A stretch of DNA of 64,000 bases from DASYLJ01 sp964404165 (GTDB lineage: Bacteria; Desulfobacterota; Binatia; DP-6). The position numbers were made by a program, and so were the translations under genes. The notes under the pieces are model-generated. The model saw only the letters and a program-made list of their open reading frames with translations, searched no databases and was not told the DNA's origin. The stretch spans positions 1 to 64,000 of the forward strand of contig CAYOIZ010000018.1 of assembly GCA_964404165.1 (NCBI GenBank). The letters run 5' to 3'. Below are positions 9,413 through 16,291 of this stretch, piece by piece. The first letter of the stretch is position 1, and every line of letters starts with the position of its first letter.

Positions 9413-10609
9413 TTGAAGCCGCCCGGAGGCGTCGGTAGGGTCACCGGCGTGCTGGTCGTCCTGCTCCTCGGCCTCGTGCTCTACGGAGCGGATGCCCACG
9501 CGGCCGAGCCGCCGTTGCAGGCGCTGGTCGAGTACGTCGGCGCGGATCAGGGCGTGTTCGTCCAGACGCGGGACGGCACCGTGCTGGCGGCCCAGCTCGC
9601 CGAGCGTCCCGTCCATCCGGCCTCGGTGTCGAAGGTCGCCACCTCGCTCGCGCTGCTGGCGCGGCTCGGGCCGGCGCATCGCTTCGACACGCGCGTGCTC
9701 GCCACGGGAGCGCTGCGCGACGGCGTCCTCGAGGGCGACCTCGTCGTCGACGGCGGCACCGATCCGTTCTTCGTCTACGAGAACGCCTTCCTCGTGTTGC
9801 GCCGCCTACACGAGCTCGGCATCGCGCGCGTCGGCGGCGATCTGCGGGTGCGCGGCCCGCTCATCTTCAACTGGCAACCCGACCCGAACGGACGACGCCT
9901 GCGCGAGACGCTCGAGGGCCACGACGGCGCCGTCGCGTGGTCCAGCGTCAGCGGCGACGGAGCGCCCGGCTTGCGGGCCGCGGCCTTTACCTTTGGTACG
10001 GCAGAGCCGTCGGACGGTGCCGAGCGCATGCTGCTACTCCATCGCTCCCCCCCGCTGCGCGCCGTGATCAAGGCGCTCAACGGCTACTCGAACAACGTCT
10101 TCCACTTCGCCTCCGACGCCATCGGCGGACCGCCGGCGGTGCAGGCGATCGCGCGCGAGCGGGTCGCCCCGGAGCTGCGGGAGGAGATCGTGATCGACAA
10201 CGGCGCCGGCGCCGGCTCGACCAATCGTCTGAGCCCCCGGGCCGCGACCGCCGTGCTCCTGGCACTCGAAGCCGAGCTCGCGACCCATGGCCTGGTACTC
10301 ACCGACGTCCTGCCGGTGTCCGGCATCGACGTCGGCACGCTGCACGACCGCCTGCGCGACCTGCCGGCGACCGTCGTCGGCAAGACCGGCACGTTTGGAT
10401 CGGTCGGCGCGTGCGCGCTCATCGGCATGCTTCGCACGCACCGATACGGCGAGGTCGCCTTCGCCGTGTTGAACTACTGGCTCCCGGTCCCCGAGGCGCG
10501 GCGGCGGCAGGACGAGTTCGTTCGCGCACTCGTCGCCGCCACCGACGCGGAGCCTTGGCCCTATACGGGGGCCGTGGCGCCCGACTTCAGGGCCGCGCTC
10601 GTCGAATAG
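9413..10609 (+). CDS. dacB: D-alanyl-D-alanine carboxypeptidase/endopeptidase, PBP4 (S13) family
   Basis: Periplasmic penicillin-binding protein that trims or cleaves peptidoglycan stem peptides. Counting from the TTG at 9413, it has a signal peptide (VLVVLLLGLVLYG...AHA). The three serine-acyltransferase motifs follow: SVSK at 71-74, SNN (YSNNVF) and KTG (VGKTGTFGS). The 398-residue length is shorter than E. coli DacB, so the inserted domain is probably reduced. The start may instead be the GTG at 9449. Its 3' end overlaps the convergent gene at 10561 by 49 bases. Confidence 0.93.
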   Translation: MKPPGGVGRVTGVLVVLLLGLVLYGADAHAAEPPLQALVEYVGADQGVFVQTRDGTVLAAQLAERPVHPASVSKVATSLALLARLGPAHRFDTRVLATGALRDGVLEGDLVVDGGTDPFFVYENAFLVLRRLHELGIARVGGDLRVRGPLIFNWQPDPNGRRLRETLEGHDGAVAWSSVSGDGAPGLRAAAFTFGTAEPSDGAERMLLLHRSPPLRAVIKALNGYSNNVFHFASDAIGGPPAVQAIARERVAPELREEIVIDNGAGAGSTNRLSPRAATAVLLALEAELATHGLVLTDVLPVSGIDVGTLHDRLRDLPATVVGKTGTFGSVGACALIGMLRTHRYGEVAFAVLNYWLPVPEARRRQDEFVRALVAATDAEPWPYTGAVAPDFRAALVE

Positions 10610-10935
10610 CCGACGGCTTCGTCGGCACAGCGCGGTACGGTCGGCCCAGCACCTTCGAGCGCGCGCCGCAGAGACGACGGGTCGACCCCGAGCGCCTCGC
10701 ACACGTTCTCGAAGCTGTAAGGCCAGGCTCGGTCGTCGCTCCGCAGATATGCCCAGGCGCGATCTTCGTCCCGGCGATCGACCGCACCGCTGCCACGCTC
10801 GGTGCGTCGCAACACACCACCGTGGACGTCGTCGATCACCGCCTGCAGAACGGCGAGCATGAGCCGGCGCTGCGGCAAGGCAAGCCGAGCGCCGGCAGGC
10901 TCACGATACTGACAGGGGAGCAGCGTGTGGATCAC
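10561..10935 (-). CDS. Small unknown protein, paralogue of the gene at 15792-16196
   Basis: 124 aa, GTG start at 10935 after a purine-rich AGAGAGGGGGG. I do not recognise a named family. The central part reads RRLMLAVLQAV ... AWAYLRSD ... WPYSFENVCEALGVDP..LRR. It shares RRL-LAVL, W--SD, F-F--CEAL-DP--LR with the protein at 15792-16196. A helical, possibly DNA- or RNA-associated fold is plausible but unproven. It follows the RRM gene by 15 bases, so the two are probably co-transcribed. The C-terminal end overlaps dacB on the other strand. Confidence 0.72.
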   Translation of the reverse strand: MIHTLLPCQYREPAGARLALPQRRLMLAVLQAVIDDVHGGVLRRTERGSGAVDRRDEDRAWAYLRSDDRAWPYSFENVCEALGVDPSSLRRALEGAGPTVPRCADEAVGYSTSAALKSGATAPV

Positions 10936-10950
10936 TCCGCCCCCCCTCTC

Positions 10951-11274
10951 TCAGTAGCTACGACGCTGATTGAAGCCGCCACCGGAGCGACGGTTGCCAC
11001 CGCCGCCACCGCCGCCACCGCCACCCTCGCGCTCGCGGGCCTCGCTGACGTTGAGCGCCCGGCCCTGCAGCTCGCGGCCGTTGAGCGCCGCGATCGCCGC
11101 CTGGGCCTCGCTTGCCGAGCTCATCTCGACGAAGCCGAAGCCGCGCGAGCGGCCCGTGGCGCGGTCGGTGATGACGGACGCCGACTCGCACGTACCCACT
11201 TCCGAAAAGAGCTCGCTCAGCTCCGAGTTGGTCGTGTCGAACGACAGGTTCCCGACGAACAGTTTCTTGCCCAT
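10951..11274 (-). CDS. RRM-domain RNA-binding protein with glycine-rich tail
   Basis: 107 aa. One RNA recognition motif spans residues ~3-80, with RNP2 (LFVGNL) and RNP1 (RGFGFVEM), followed by a tail of ten consecutive Gly and an Arg/Ser/Gly end. This architecture matches the cold-inducible Rbp family of cyanobacteria and proteobacteria, which bind single-stranded RNA. A sigma-70-like promoter lies about 130 bases upstream, leaving a long leader that could allow post-transcriptional control. A small unknown gene follows after 15 bases. Confidence 0.95.
   Translation of the reverse strand: MGKKLFVGNLSFDTTNSELSELFSEVGTCESASVITDRATGRSRGFGFVEMSSASEAQAAIAALNGRELQGRALNVSEAREREGGGGGGGGGGNRRSGGGFNQRRSY
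10996..11025 (-). repeat. Low-complexity triplet repeat encoding the Gly tail
   Basis: A run built from GCC/ACC triplets (GCCACCGCC repeated) that encodes the ten-Gly linker of the RRM protein on the minus strand. It could change length by slippage. Confidence 0.8.
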
Positions 11275-11410
11275 GGACAGTTCTCACTCCGTGGCCGTCC
11301 TTGCGGACAGCCGGGTTTAGGGTCGCGGTTGCCTGGGCGAGAAGCCTGATCGTGTCACACGGAACCGGGCTGGGTCGCGCTCAAACAAGAGGACGCGGTT
11401 TGCGGGCGAG

Positions 11411-11439
11411 ACCCTGCTCTCATTGCCAACTGCTGTCAA
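11411..11439 (-). promoter_or_regulatory. Putative promoter for the RRM gene
   Basis: A consensus -35 TTGACA (11434-11439, minus strand) is followed by a 17-base spacer and CAGGGT (11411-11416). The -10 is weak, but acceptable for a GC-rich genome. It would give a leader of about 130 bases before the RRM start codon at 11274. Confidence 0.4.
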
Positions 11440-11454
11440 CTACTGGACCGCGAG

Positions 11455-11838
11455 TCAGCTGCGACGCGATCCGAAGCGTCGACCGGCCGGCGCGGGCTCG
11501 GCACGCGCGGCTGGAGGCGGTGTCACCACCGGTGCTTCGGGCGAACGAACCGCACGCAGGAAGTCGGCGGTCAGCCATCCTTCACGGCGATCGTCGGTGG
11601 ACTGTACCCGATAGCGGGTGCCGGCGGAGCCACGCGGGCGCCACGCCACGATTTCGACCTCGGCACCGTCGACCGCCGTCCACGCCGCGGCGTCCGTATC
11701 GTCGGTCACCGTCACCCGACGGCTCGGATCACCCGGACAGTTGATGAAGACGCGGCGTCCGACGGAGAGCACGGGACCGGTACTGCGGCTGCCGGGTCCC
11801 GAGGGCATCATCGGGAAGCGGCGCGTGGTGTACGACAT
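11455..11838 (-). CDS. Small SH3-like beta-barrel protein, unknown role
   Basis: 127 aa from the ATG at 11838, which follows GGAGG by 4 bases. The middle (RRVTVTD...DGAEVEIVAWRP...YRVQSTDDRREGWLTADFLR) has the alternating beta pattern and terminal W-L-x-A-x-x-L typical of small SH3-like domains. The ends are Arg/Pro/Ala-rich and probably disordered. No signal peptide. Function not recognised. The frame extends to 11880, but the ribosome site supports the shorter form. It lies upstream of, and on the same strand as, the RRM gene. Confidence 0.65.
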   Translation of the reverse strand: MSYTTRRFPMMPSGPGSRSTGPVLSVGRRVFINCPGDPSRRVTVTDDTDAAAWTAVDGAEVEIVAWRPRGSAGTRYRVQSTDDRREGWLTADFLRAVRSPEAPVVTPPPAARAEPAPAGRRFGSRRS

Positions 11839-12040
11839 GAGACCTCCAAGGCGTGCAGAGAACCCGGCCGAAGAAAGCATGCATCCGCGACGGACCGTCT
11901 CGGTTGCCTGGCTCGCGGACCGGCGCCCGCCCAGGCGCCAGCAGCACGGCGGGCGCCGCGATCGTCGCGGCGACGTCCCAGGCTCCTCTTCCGAGGGGGG
12001 GCTGTCAACCCACGATCGATCTCACGAGGGACCGTGGGTG

Positions 12041-12068
12041 GGGACGGCGCATCGTGATGCGCCGTCCC
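12041..12068 (-). terminator. Hairpin downstream of the tRNA cluster
   Basis: GGGACGGCGCA (12041-12051) and TGCGCCGTCCC (12058-12068) form a perfect 11-base-pair stem with a 6-base loop. It begins 56 bases after the end of tRNA-Lys on the minus strand. It lacks a U-tract, so it may be a processing or Rho-assisted end. Confidence 0.55.
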
Positions 12069-12123
12069 GCCCTGGCAACCGGGGCATCGCGGCCGGTCAT
12101 CGGAACGAGCGAGGGATGGGGAA

Positions 12124-12196
<73 letters not shown>

Positions 12197-12202
12197 GAAT
12201 GG

Positions 12203-12276
12203 GGTGAGTGAAGGGAATCGAACCCTCGACAACCGGAGCCACAATCCGGTGCTCTACCAACTGAGCTACACTCACC
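12203..12276 (-). tRNA. tRNA-His (anticodon GTG)
   Basis: On the minus strand the anticodon stem CCGGA/TCCGG encloses TTGTGGC (anticodon GTG). The extra 5' G (12276) faces C73 (12203), the histidine identity pair. The three bases after C73 read CCA (12202-12200), so the CCA end is encoded, unlike in the other tRNAs of this window. Confidence 0.97.
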
Positions 12277-12314
12277 ACCGTCGTCGACACTGTCCCGTCT
12301 TCTCGTTCTCGATG

Positions 12315-12388
<74 letters not shown>

Positions 12389-12401
12389 GAGCGCGGCATG
12401 G

Positions 12402-12475
12402 TCGGGGCGAGCCGATTCGAACGGCCGACCACCTGCTCCCAAAGCAGGCGCGCTACCAGGCTGCGCTACGCCCCG
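12402..12475 (-). tRNA. tRNA-Pro (anticodon TGG)
   Basis: The acceptor stem is CGGGGCG/CGCCCCG. The anticodon stem CCTGC/GCAGG encloses TTTGGGA (anticodon TGG). The discriminator is A and no CCA is encoded. First gene of the Pro-Arg-His-Lys cluster. Confidence 0.97.
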
Positions 12476-12498
12476 GCACTCCTCATATGTCGCAGCGT

Positions 12499-12527
12499 CC
12501 CTAACACGGACCGCGGCGACGACGCAA
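12499..12527 (-). promoter_or_regulatory. Putative promoter of the tRNA cluster
   Basis: A -35-like TTGCGT (12522-12527, minus strand) and TTAGGG (12499-12504) are separated by 17 bases. They sit about 24 bases before the tRNA-Pro 5' end. The match is modest; position is the main support. Confidence 0.35.
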
Positions 12528-12540
12528 CGTTTCGCCACCA

Positions 12541-13128
12541 TCACGCACCGTGGAGACGCACACCGAGCGCACGCACGGCGCGACCACGATGACCGACGCG
12601 TGCCTTGTCGTCGGCCGACGCGAGAGCGAACGTCGTCCGCAGCTCGTCGCTGACGAAGATCGGATCGTAGCCGAAGCCCCCGTCACCCGACGGTGCGACG
12701 GCGATGCGTCCGACACACGTCCCCTCCCCGATCTCGACGCGGCCGTCGGGCCAGGCCAGCGCCATCGCGCAGCGAAATCGCGCCGTGCGATCCGATGTGG
12801 AGGCGAGGGCGCGGAGCATCGTCGCGATGCGCTCCTCGTCGGTCGGCGCCCACCGCGCCGAGCGCAGGCCGGGCGCCCCGCCGAGCGCATCGACCTCGAT
12901 ACCCGAGTCGTCGCCCAGTGCGGGAAGGCCCAGGGCCGTCGCGACGGCTCGCGCCTTGATCGCCGCGTTCTCGGCATAGGTGTCACCGGTCTCCTCCGGC
13001 AGCTCGACGCCGGGATGGTCCGCGAGCGACGTCACGGTGAGGGGACCCCACGACGCCAGGAGCGCCCGCAGCTCGACGACCTTGCCGGCATTGCCGGTGG
13101 CGAGCACGATGTGCGCCGGCAACGTCAC
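12541..13128 (-). CDS. rdgB: XTP/dITP diphosphatase (Ham1/RdgB)
   Basis: House-cleaning NTPase that hydrolyses dITP/XTP and keeps deaminated purines out of DNA and RNA. At 195 aa it is standard length. The start region reads IVLATGNAGKVVEL, followed by the conserved GDDSGIEVDALGGAPG and, later, FGYDPIF. The GTG at 13128 overlaps the rph stop (GTGA at 13125-13128), so translation is probably coupled. rph-rdgB is a common bacterial gene pair. It ends 66 bases before the tRNA cluster on the same strand. Confidence 0.96.
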   Translation of the reverse strand: MTLPAHIVLATGNAGKVVELRALLASWGPLTVTSLADHPGVELPEETGDTYAENAAIKARAVATALGLPALGDDSGIEVDALGGAPGLRSARWAPTDEERIATMLRALASTSDRTARFRCAMALAWPDGRVEIGEGTCVGRIAVAPSGDGGFGYDPIFVSDELRTTFALASADDKARVGHRGRAVRALGVRLHGA

Positions 13129-13880
13129 CCGCGCGGTGGCGTGACCCCGGCCTCGCGCAGCACGCTCCGCTGCAGCGCCGTCAGCGTGCGGATTCCCTCG
13201 CCGCCGATGGCCAGCAGTCGCTCGAGCTGGCTCGCCGTGAACGGCCGTCCCTCGGCCGTCCCCTGGACCTCGACGAAGCGACCGCCTCCCGTCATCACCA
13301 GGTTGAGGTCCACCTCGGCCCGATGGTCCTCCTCGTAGGGCAGATCGAGGGCCACCTTGCCGTCCACGATGCCGACGCTCACCGCCGCGACGCTGCCGGT
13401 GAGCGGCGAGCGCTCGAGAGTTCCGGCGCGACGCAGGCGATCGAGCGCCAGCGCCAGGGCGACGAAGCCACCCGTGATCGACGCGGTCCGGGTCCCGCCG
13501 TCGGCCTGGAGGACGTCGCAATCGATGAGGACGGCACGCTCGCCGAGCGCCGTCGTGTCGACGACGCTGCGGAGGCTCCGACCGATGAGGCGCTGAATCT
13601 CCTGGGTGCGCCCCCCCGGGCCGCGCCGCTCGCGCTCGATCCGCTCGGGCGAGCTGCGCGGGAGCATGGCGTACTCGGCCGTCACCCAGCCCTTGCCCTG
13701 CCCGCGCAGGAACGGCGGCACGCTGTCCTGCACCGTGGCGGTGCAGATGACCCGGGTCGACCCCATGACCACCAGGACGGAGCCCTCGGCGTCGGGAACG
13801 AAACCCGGGGTCAATTGGACGGGACGCAACTCGCCGGCTTTCCGGCCATCGCGCCGACCACGCACGCGACCCTCAACCAT
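13125..13880 (-). CDS. rph: Ribonuclease PH
   Basis: Phosphorolytic 3'-5' exoribonuclease that trims tRNA precursors. 251 aa from the ATG at 13880. Conserved parts are ELRPVQLTPGFVPDAEGSVL near the start, then GKGWVTAEYAMLPRSS, QADGGTRTASITG, and DLPYEED with metal- and phosphate-binding residues. The frame is open far upstream, but similarity to the family begins at MVEGRVRGRRDG. The ribosome site is weak, and a GTG a few codons in is possible. Upstream partner of rdgB, divergent from the sigma-54 activator. Confidence 0.96.
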   Translation of the reverse strand: MVEGRVRGRRDGRKAGELRPVQLTPGFVPDAEGSVLVVMGSTRVICTATVQDSVPPFLRGQGKGWVTAEYAMLPRSSPERIERERRGPGGRTQEIQRLIGRSLRSVVDTTALGERAVLIDCDVLQADGGTRTASITGGFVALALALDRLRRAGTLERSPLTGSVAAVSVGIVDGKVALDLPYEEDHRAEVDLNLVMTGGGRFVEVQGTAEGRPFTASQLERLLAIGGEGIRTLTALQRSVLREAGVTPPRG

Positions 13881-14024
13881 TGTGGGGGACCGGCCGATAT
13901 AGCTCTCGAAGGGCACACCGCATGTGGGGGCGCATAGCACGGCCGAACGCGGCACTGCCATGTGCTTGTGACACACGGTGTGCGGCCGAAAGGTGATGTC
14001 CAACGCAGACTCCAACGAGGTACC

Positions 14025-15035
14025 GTGACGACCAACGCGACAGAAGCCTTTCCCGCGCTGATCGGTGAGCATGCGCTCATCCAGAAGATCGGAGCGCTGA
14101 TCCGCAAGGTCGCCTCCACGGACGCGACCATCCTCATCATGGGCGAGAGTGGCACCGGCAAGGAGCTGGTGGCGCGCGCCGTGCACGGCTACAGCACGCG
14201 CGCCGAGCGTCCGTTCATCCCGGTGAACTGTGGCGCCATTCCCGCCGAGCTGCTCGAATCCGAGATGTTCGGGCACGAGCGTGGCGCCTTCACCGGCGCC
14301 ATCGGCCAACGCGCCGGCATGTTCCAGCTCGCCAACGGCGGCACCATCTTCCTCGACGAGGTCGGGGAGATGAGTCCCACGCTGCAGGTGAAGCTGCTCC
14401 GCGTGCTGCAGGACCGCGAGCTCCGCCCCGTGGGTGGTGACCGCGCGTTCAAGGTGGACGTCCGGGTCCTGGCCGCGTCCAACAAGGATCTCGCCACCGA
14501 GGTCGAGGCGGGGCGGTTCCGCGAGGACCTCTTCTACCGCCTCCAGGTCATCCCGATCGTGATGCCGCCGCTGCGCGAGCGTCGCTCCGACATCCCGCTC
14601 CTGGTCCGCCACTTCCTCGAGAAGCACAATCGCAAGCGCGCGGGCCGCCCGGTCACCATCTCGGAAGAAGCGATGGTGCACCTCTGGGAATACGACTGGC
14701 CCGGCAACGTGCGCGAGCTCGAGAACCTCCTCGAGCGCCTCGTGATCCTGTCGGAGGACGGCACGATCGCCGTCCAGCACCTGCCGCCGGCGATCCGTTC
14801 CCTCATCTCCGAAAAGAAGATTCCCCGGCCGACGCTGGGCGAGACCGGCCTCGACCTCAACACCGCGGTCGAGGAGTTCGAGAACCGCCTGATCGAGGAA
14901 GCGCTCCGCCGCACCAAGGGCAACAAGCAGGCGGCGGCCCGTCTCCTCGGCTTGAAGCGCACCACCCTCGTCGCGAAGCTGCGCCGCCGGCGCGGTCCCG
15001 ACGAGGTCGACGACCAGGACGAGGCTTCCGAATGA
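14025..15035 (+). CDS. Sigma-54-dependent activator without N-terminal sensory domain
   Basis: 336 aa from a GTG at 14025 (GAGG 4 bases before). It starts almost directly with the AAA+ domain: Walker A GESGTGKE at 40-47, the sigma-54-contacting GAFTGA at 87-92, and LDEVGEM as Walker B. A C-terminal Fis-type helix-turn-helix follows (NKQAAARLLGLKRTTL). There is no receiver, GAF or PAS domain. The next gene is a lone receiver whose ATG overlaps this stop (ATGA, 15032-15035), so the pair may work as a split NtrC-type regulator. Target promoters unknown. Confidence 0.93.
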   Translation: MTTNATEAFPALIGEHALIQKIGALIRKVASTDATILIMGESGTGKELVARAVHGYSTRAERPFIPVNCGAIPAELLESEMFGHERGAFTGAIGQRAGMFQLANGGTIFLDEVGEMSPTLQVKLLRVLQDRELRPVGGDRAFKVDVRVLAASNKDLATEVEAGRFREDLFYRLQVIPIVMPPLRERRSDIPLLVRHFLEKHNRKRAGRPVTISEEAMVHLWEYDWPGNVRELENLLERLVILSEDGTIAVQHLPPAIRSLISEKKIPRPTLGETGLDLNTAVEEFENRLIEEALRRTKGNKQAAARLLGLKRTTLVAKLRRRRGPDEVDDQDEASE

Positions 15036-15496
15036 CGTCCCGCACCCCCACCCCGATCATTCTGGTCGTCGACGACGACCCCGACACCTGCGCCCTGACC
15101 GCCACGCTGCTCGAACGCGAAGGCTACCAGACCCGGCGCGCGGCGAGCGGCCAGGAGTGCCTGGACATCGTCGCCACCGAGCCCGTCACCCTGCTGCTGC
15201 TCGACGTGATGATGCCCGGCATGAGCGGCTTCCAGGTGTGCGCCGCCCTGCGCGTCACCGAGGCGGGTAAGCGCCTACCGGTGATCCTGCTGACGGGCCG
15301 CGACGACATCGACACCCGCCACGAAGGCATGCATCACGGCGTCAGCGAGTTCCTGACCAAGCCCATCAACAAACACGAGCTGTATGCCAGGGTGCGCGCC
15401 CAACTGCATATCGTTGAACTGACCCGCCAGCTCGAAACCGTCGAGCGAAATTTGAAAGCCACCGCCCCGCCGGACCCACGGCAATCAGGTAGATAG
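15032..15496 (+). CDS. Stand-alone response-regulator receiver protein
   Basis: 154 aa, one CheY-like receiver domain plus a ~30-residue helical tail. The acidic pocket is at Asp14-16, the phospho-acceptor is Asp58 (LLLLDVMMPG), Thr88 (LTGRDD) and Lys110 (LTKPI) complete the active site. No output domain. It is translationally coupled to the sigma-54 activator just upstream. It may therefore deliver phosphorylation input to that protein in trans. No histidine kinase gene is in the window. Confidence 0.94.
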   Translation: MTSRTPTPIILVVDDDPDTCALTATLLEREGYQTRRAASGQECLDIVATEPVTLLLLDVMMPGMSGFQVCAALRVTEAGKRLPVILLTGRDDIDTRHEGMHHGVSEFLTKPINKHELYARVRAQLHIVELTRQLETVERNLKATAPPDPRQSGR

Positions 15497-15535
15497 TAAA
15501 ACCCAAAATCCGGTCCGGCCCACGTGTGGCATTGC

Positions 15536-15562
15536 GACAAGTGCCTTAATAAGTTACTTGTC
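15536..15562. promoter_or_regulatory. Inverted repeat, candidate operator upstream of the RHH gene
   Basis: GACAAGT (15536-15542) and ACTTGTC (15556-15562) are perfect inverted arms around an AT-rich 13-base centre, 39 bases before the RHH start codon. The AT-rich centre stands out in this GC-rich DNA and could hold promoter elements. RHH proteins often bind such repeats to control their own gene; that link is inference. Confidence 0.45.
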
Positions 15563-15566
15563 TCCC

Positions 15567-15585
15567 TGGCGCCCGGTCGGCGCCA
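15567..15585 (+). promoter_or_regulatory. 5'-leader hairpin in front of the RHH ribosome site
   Basis: TGGCGCC (15567-15573) and GGCGCCA (15579-15585) form a perfect 7-base-pair stem with loop CGGTC. It ends 2 bases before the GGAGG (15588-15592) of the RHH gene. It may shield or stabilise the translation start, or act as a terminator for the upstream pair. Confidence 0.5.
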
Positions 15586-15600
15586 ATGGAGGAACACATC

Positions 15601-15783
15601 ATGGCCAAGGAAGACGACGTCCTGATTCAGCTCGCTACCCGCATTCCCAAGGGGCTCCATCGCGAGATCAAGCTGTTCTGCGTCCAGAGCGGCATCTCGG
15701 TGATGGAGTTCGTCGCCGCCGCGCTGGAGGACAAGCTCCGTAAGAGCACTGCCCGCACCAGCCGCAAGTCCGCCGCCCGCTAG
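15601..15783 (+). CDS. Small ribbon-helix-helix-like DNA-binding protein
   Basis: 60 aa from the ATG at 15601, which follows GGAGG by 8 bases. The sequence ATRIPKGLHREIKLFCVQSG, then ISVMEFVAAALEDKL, fits the strand-helix-helix pattern of Arc/MetJ-type regulators. A short basic tail (RKSTARTSRKSAAR) follows. RHH proteins dimerise and place the beta strand in the DNA major groove. No toxin gene follows, so this is not an obvious antitoxin. The inverted repeat and hairpin upstream suggest autoregulation. Confidence 0.8.
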   Translation: MAKEDDVLIQLATRIPKGLHREIKLFCVQSGISVMEFVAAALEDKLRKSTARTSRKSAAR

Positions 15784-15791
15784 AGCACGCC

Positions 15792-16196
15792 TCAGTGCAA
15801 CCGACCCGAGGGGGCGTCGCGGCGCATCCACGCCAACACCCGGCCTCGCAGGCGCCCCGGGTCGATCTCCAAGGCTTCGCAGATACTCGCGAACGCAAAC
15901 ACGTCGGCGTGGGCATCGCTGGAGAACCAGGTCATGGCCTCCCGATGCAGATTGCGTCCCCGTCCCCGGGTGGCCCCGGCGTGCTTCAACAGGGTCCGGA
16001 TGCCATCCTCGAGGACGGCCAGTAACAGCCGCCGCTCGCCTTCGGCCCCTTCCTCGCCGAGCCGCCCCACGTCGCCGGACGACGCCCGCAGGACGTCGTG
16101 GCTCCGCGCCAGCGGTCCGACCCCGATCGAGCGCAGGGTCCCGTACACGGTTCCCCGACGCGCGCCCCGACTGCTCCTCGCCGACGGTGTGGGCAT
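15792..16196 (-). CDS. Small unknown protein, paralogue of the gene at 10561-10935
   Basis: 134 aa; the ATG at 16196 follows CGGAG by 6 bases. No named family recognised. The core reads ERRLLLAVLEDGI ... REAMTWFSSD ... FAFASICEALEIDPGRLRG and matches the 10561-10935 protein in RRL-LAVL, W--SD, F-F, CEAL-DP and LR. The N-terminus is basic (RSSRGARRGT). It is convergent with the RHH gene, ending 8 bases after it. Role unknown; the conserved C-terminal helical block may be a small nucleic-acid-binding fold. Confidence 0.75.
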   Translation of the reverse strand: MPTPSARSSRGARRGTVYGTLRSIGVGPLARSHDVLRASSGDVGRLGEEGAEGERRLLLAVLEDGIRTLLKHAGATRGRGRNLHREAMTWFSSDAHADVFAFASICEALEIDPGRLRGRVLAWMRRDAPSGRLH

Positions 16197-16291
16197 GGTA
16201 GCTCCGCTAGATGCCAGGCATGCGTGTTAGTCCGCAACACGGCAAGACGTGACCTTCCCCTCCCATACCAGGGGAGCAGGAAGCCGAGAGA

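Noticed and set aside
15527..15544. Possible sigma-54 (-24/-12) promoter near TGGCATTGCGACAAGTGC
   Set aside because: The GG and GC elements are not separated by the required 10 bases, so the match fails.
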